This document shows, in pieces, positions 21,942 to 22,954 of a stretch of 22,954 bases of DNA; within the stretch, counting starts at the first letter, position 1, and every line of letters begins with the position of its first letter. This DNA is from an uncultured Collinsella sp. (GTDB lineage Bacteria; Actinomycetota; Coriobacteriia; Coriobacteriales; Coriobacteriaceae), in NCBI GenBank assembly GCA_902476475.1, contig CABSDO010000020.1, positions 1 through 22,954 of the forward strand, in the 5' to 3' direction. Under the pieces are notes generated by a model that made no database searches, had not been told where the DNA came from, and saw nothing but the letters and a program-made list of their open reading frames with translations. The position numbers and the translations under genes were made by a program.

Positions 21942-22646
21942 TCAGTCTTCGATTTCGGGGTTGAGAAAGTCGATGTCCTCGTCCTCGGGATGCGCGATGG
22001 CCTGTTTAATGGCCAACCCTCCCTTAATGGAATAGATGACAGCGGTGAGCATGGAGAAGATGACGCCGCCATACACAAAGAAGATGCCGAGGGGCACCGA
22101 GCTGCCGTTGAGGCCCGGGAATGCCGTGAACGTGGCGGGCAGCAGATGCCAGCCGTCCACGACGGGAAAGCCCAACAACATGAGCGAGAAGCCGGTCATG
22201 AGCAGTGCCGTGGCAATCTTTCCGGGAAAGACGACGTCGATGGGGCGACGGTGGTAATGGCGCACGATGAGCGTGCCGATACCCAGATAGATATCGCGAC
22301 CGATGATGAGCACGCAGACCCAGATGGGAAGCTCGCCGCGGACCACCAGGCCCAGCACGCCGGTAAACAGCAGCGCGCGGTCGCAGATGGGATCCATAAC
22401 CTTGCCGAGCCACGAGACCGTTTTGGTCATGCGGGCAATCTGACCGTCCATCCAGTCGGTGGAAGCCGCGATGGCATAGATGACAATGGCAACGACACGG
22501 TTGTTGTCCGTCACGAACAGGTACAGGAAGACGAGCGTGAGGACCAGGCGCGTAAAGGTGATGAAATTGGAGATCGTAAAGATCTTATTCGACGGGTAAT
22601 CGGAAGTGCCGATAAGCTCCTTTTTGATCTTCTTCTTGATGCCCAC
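21942..22646 (-). CDS. CDP-alcohol phosphatidyltransferase (second PgsA-like protein)
   Basis: The 234-residue membrane protein carries the full signature DG-x2-AR-x8-G-x3-D-x3-D (DGQIAR ... WLGKVMDPICDRA, about 66-88) and several hydrophobic helices. Relatives make phosphatidylglycerol phosphate, cardiolipin or phosphatidylinositol phosphate; the acceptor alcohol cannot be told here. It starts with GTG 22646, with GGGGGAG 4 bases upstream and a promoter at 22683-22711. The FHA gene lies 65 bases downstream, matching mycobacterial pgsA2 (Rv1822) a few genes before garA. The product is clearly diverged from the PgsA at 1074, so functions probably differ. Confidence 0.88.
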   Translation of the reverse strand: MGIKKKIKKELIGTSDYPSNKIFTISNFITFTRLVLTLVFLYLFVTDNNRVVAIVIYAIAASTDWMDGQIARMTKTVSWLGKVMDPICDRALLFTGVLGLVVRGELPIWVCVLIIGRDIYLGIGTLIVRHYHRRPIDVVFPGKIATALLMTGFSLMLLGFPVVDGWHLLPATFTAFPGLNGSSVPLGIFFVYGGVIFSMLTAVIYSIKGGLAIKQAIAHPEDEDIDFLNPEIED

Positions 22647-22682
22647 AGGACTCCCCCGCTGGTAAACGACAAAACTTTCGAT

Positions 22683-22711
22683 ACTATACCCGTTCTAGCG
22701 ATGTCTATCCA
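22683..22711 (-). promoter_or_regulatory. Promoter of the second phosphatidyltransferase gene
   Basis: On the minus strand TGGATA (22706-22711) and TATAGT (22683-22688) are 17 bp apart. The predicted leader is about 30 nt and includes the GGGGGAG site. Confidence 0.6.
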
Positions 22712-22773
22712 GCGCGGCCATAGAGAGTCCAGACATATGGAGGACGGTATCGGGCGAGATGTTTATTGCTTTT

Positions 22774-22830
22774 GTGTACATCAGCTTCCAAATACGGCAT
22801 TTGTCGGCATCTTTGGTGGCTGATGTACAC
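22774..22830. repeat. Inverted repeat with 12-bp arms
   Basis: GTGTACATCAGC (22774-22785) and GCTGATGTACAC (22819-22830) are perfect complements around a 33-nt centre that holds two copies of CGGCAT. GTTTTG follows on the plus strand. The 22712-22954 stretch otherwise shows no gene I can support; a minus-strand frame without start, open from the window edge to a TGA at 22781-22783, could be the tail of an outside gene. Confidence 0.55.
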
Positions 22831-22954
22831 GTTTTGATTCGGTGATTACATCGATCGGGAAAGTCGTTGCTTTAAGCAAATGCGTGTGGGTCGAGATTGG
22901 CTGGCGCCAAAAGAGCCCAACGGCCGTTACGGCTTCGTTAGAAACGCGCCCCAC

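Noticed and set aside
21990..22823. A 277-codon plus-strand frame near the right edge
   Set aside because: It is mostly antisense to the second phosphatidyltransferase gene and reads as a low-complexity His/Asp/Arg-rich protein.
22781..22954. A minus-strand frame open from the window edge to a TGA
   Set aside because: It has 57 codons, no visible start and no recognised domain. It could be the end of an outside gene, but this cannot be supported here.

Overview
The window is a GC-rich, gene-dense stretch of bacterial chromosome with housekeeping and regulatory genes and no phage or transposase genes. Gene content and order point to an actinobacterium of the class Coriobacteriia, probably Collinsella-like. 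The signs are an actinobacterial GarA-type FHA / FtsR-type MerR / pgsA block, a lexA - LysM - nrdR block, and SpoVS, DUF1836 and DegV proteins shared with Firmicutes. The taxon is inferred, not proven.

Layout. (1) 1-4365, plus strand: 3' part of rimO, pgsA, cinA (PncC-type), then recA and recX. A LexA box sits inside the recA promoter spacer. (2) 4428-7652, plus: rny (RNase Y), an uncharacterised GHKL-fold ATPase one base behind it, and spoVS. (3) 7716-11313, plus: miaB, miaA and hflX joined by TA-ATG stop/start overlaps. (4) 11298-12646, minus: lexA followed by a coupled DUF1624/HGSNAT-like membrane protein whose end overlaps hflX. (5) 12670-14202, plus: three LexA boxes with exactly 28-bp centre spacing, a small membrane LysM protein divergent from lexA, then nrdR and dut. 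(6) 14203-14596: gene-poor convergent junction with two inverted copies of a palindromic element on either side of an 18-bp-stem hairpin. (7) 14597-17721: a UgtP/MGDG-synthase-like glycosyltransferase (minus), trxB (plus) and a DUF1836 regulator (plus). (8) 17794-22646, minus, in transcription order: a second CDP-alcohol phosphatidyltransferase, a GarA-like FHA protein, an FtsR-like MerR regulator, apt, a secreted NlpC/P60 hydrolase with its own terminator, then degV from its own palindrome-rich promoter. (9) 22647-22954: a promoter for the phosphatidyltransferase gene and an unexplained 12-bp-arm inverted repeat.

How it fits together. The SOS circuit is nearly complete here: recA and recX, lexA, and a probable SOS-induced division inhibitor, with nrdR and dut controlling nucleotide supply nearby. 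RimO, MiaB, MiaA, RNase Y and HflX serve ribosome, tRNA and RNA metabolism. The right part couples envelope lipid and peptidoglycan functions with a phospho-dependent FHA switch and a division-linked MerR regulator. The most interesting points are the SOS-controlled LysM protein with its regular operator array, the hairpin covering the nrdR start codon, the paired palindromic element after dut, the unassigned ATPase between rny and spoVS, and the GarA/FtsR block.
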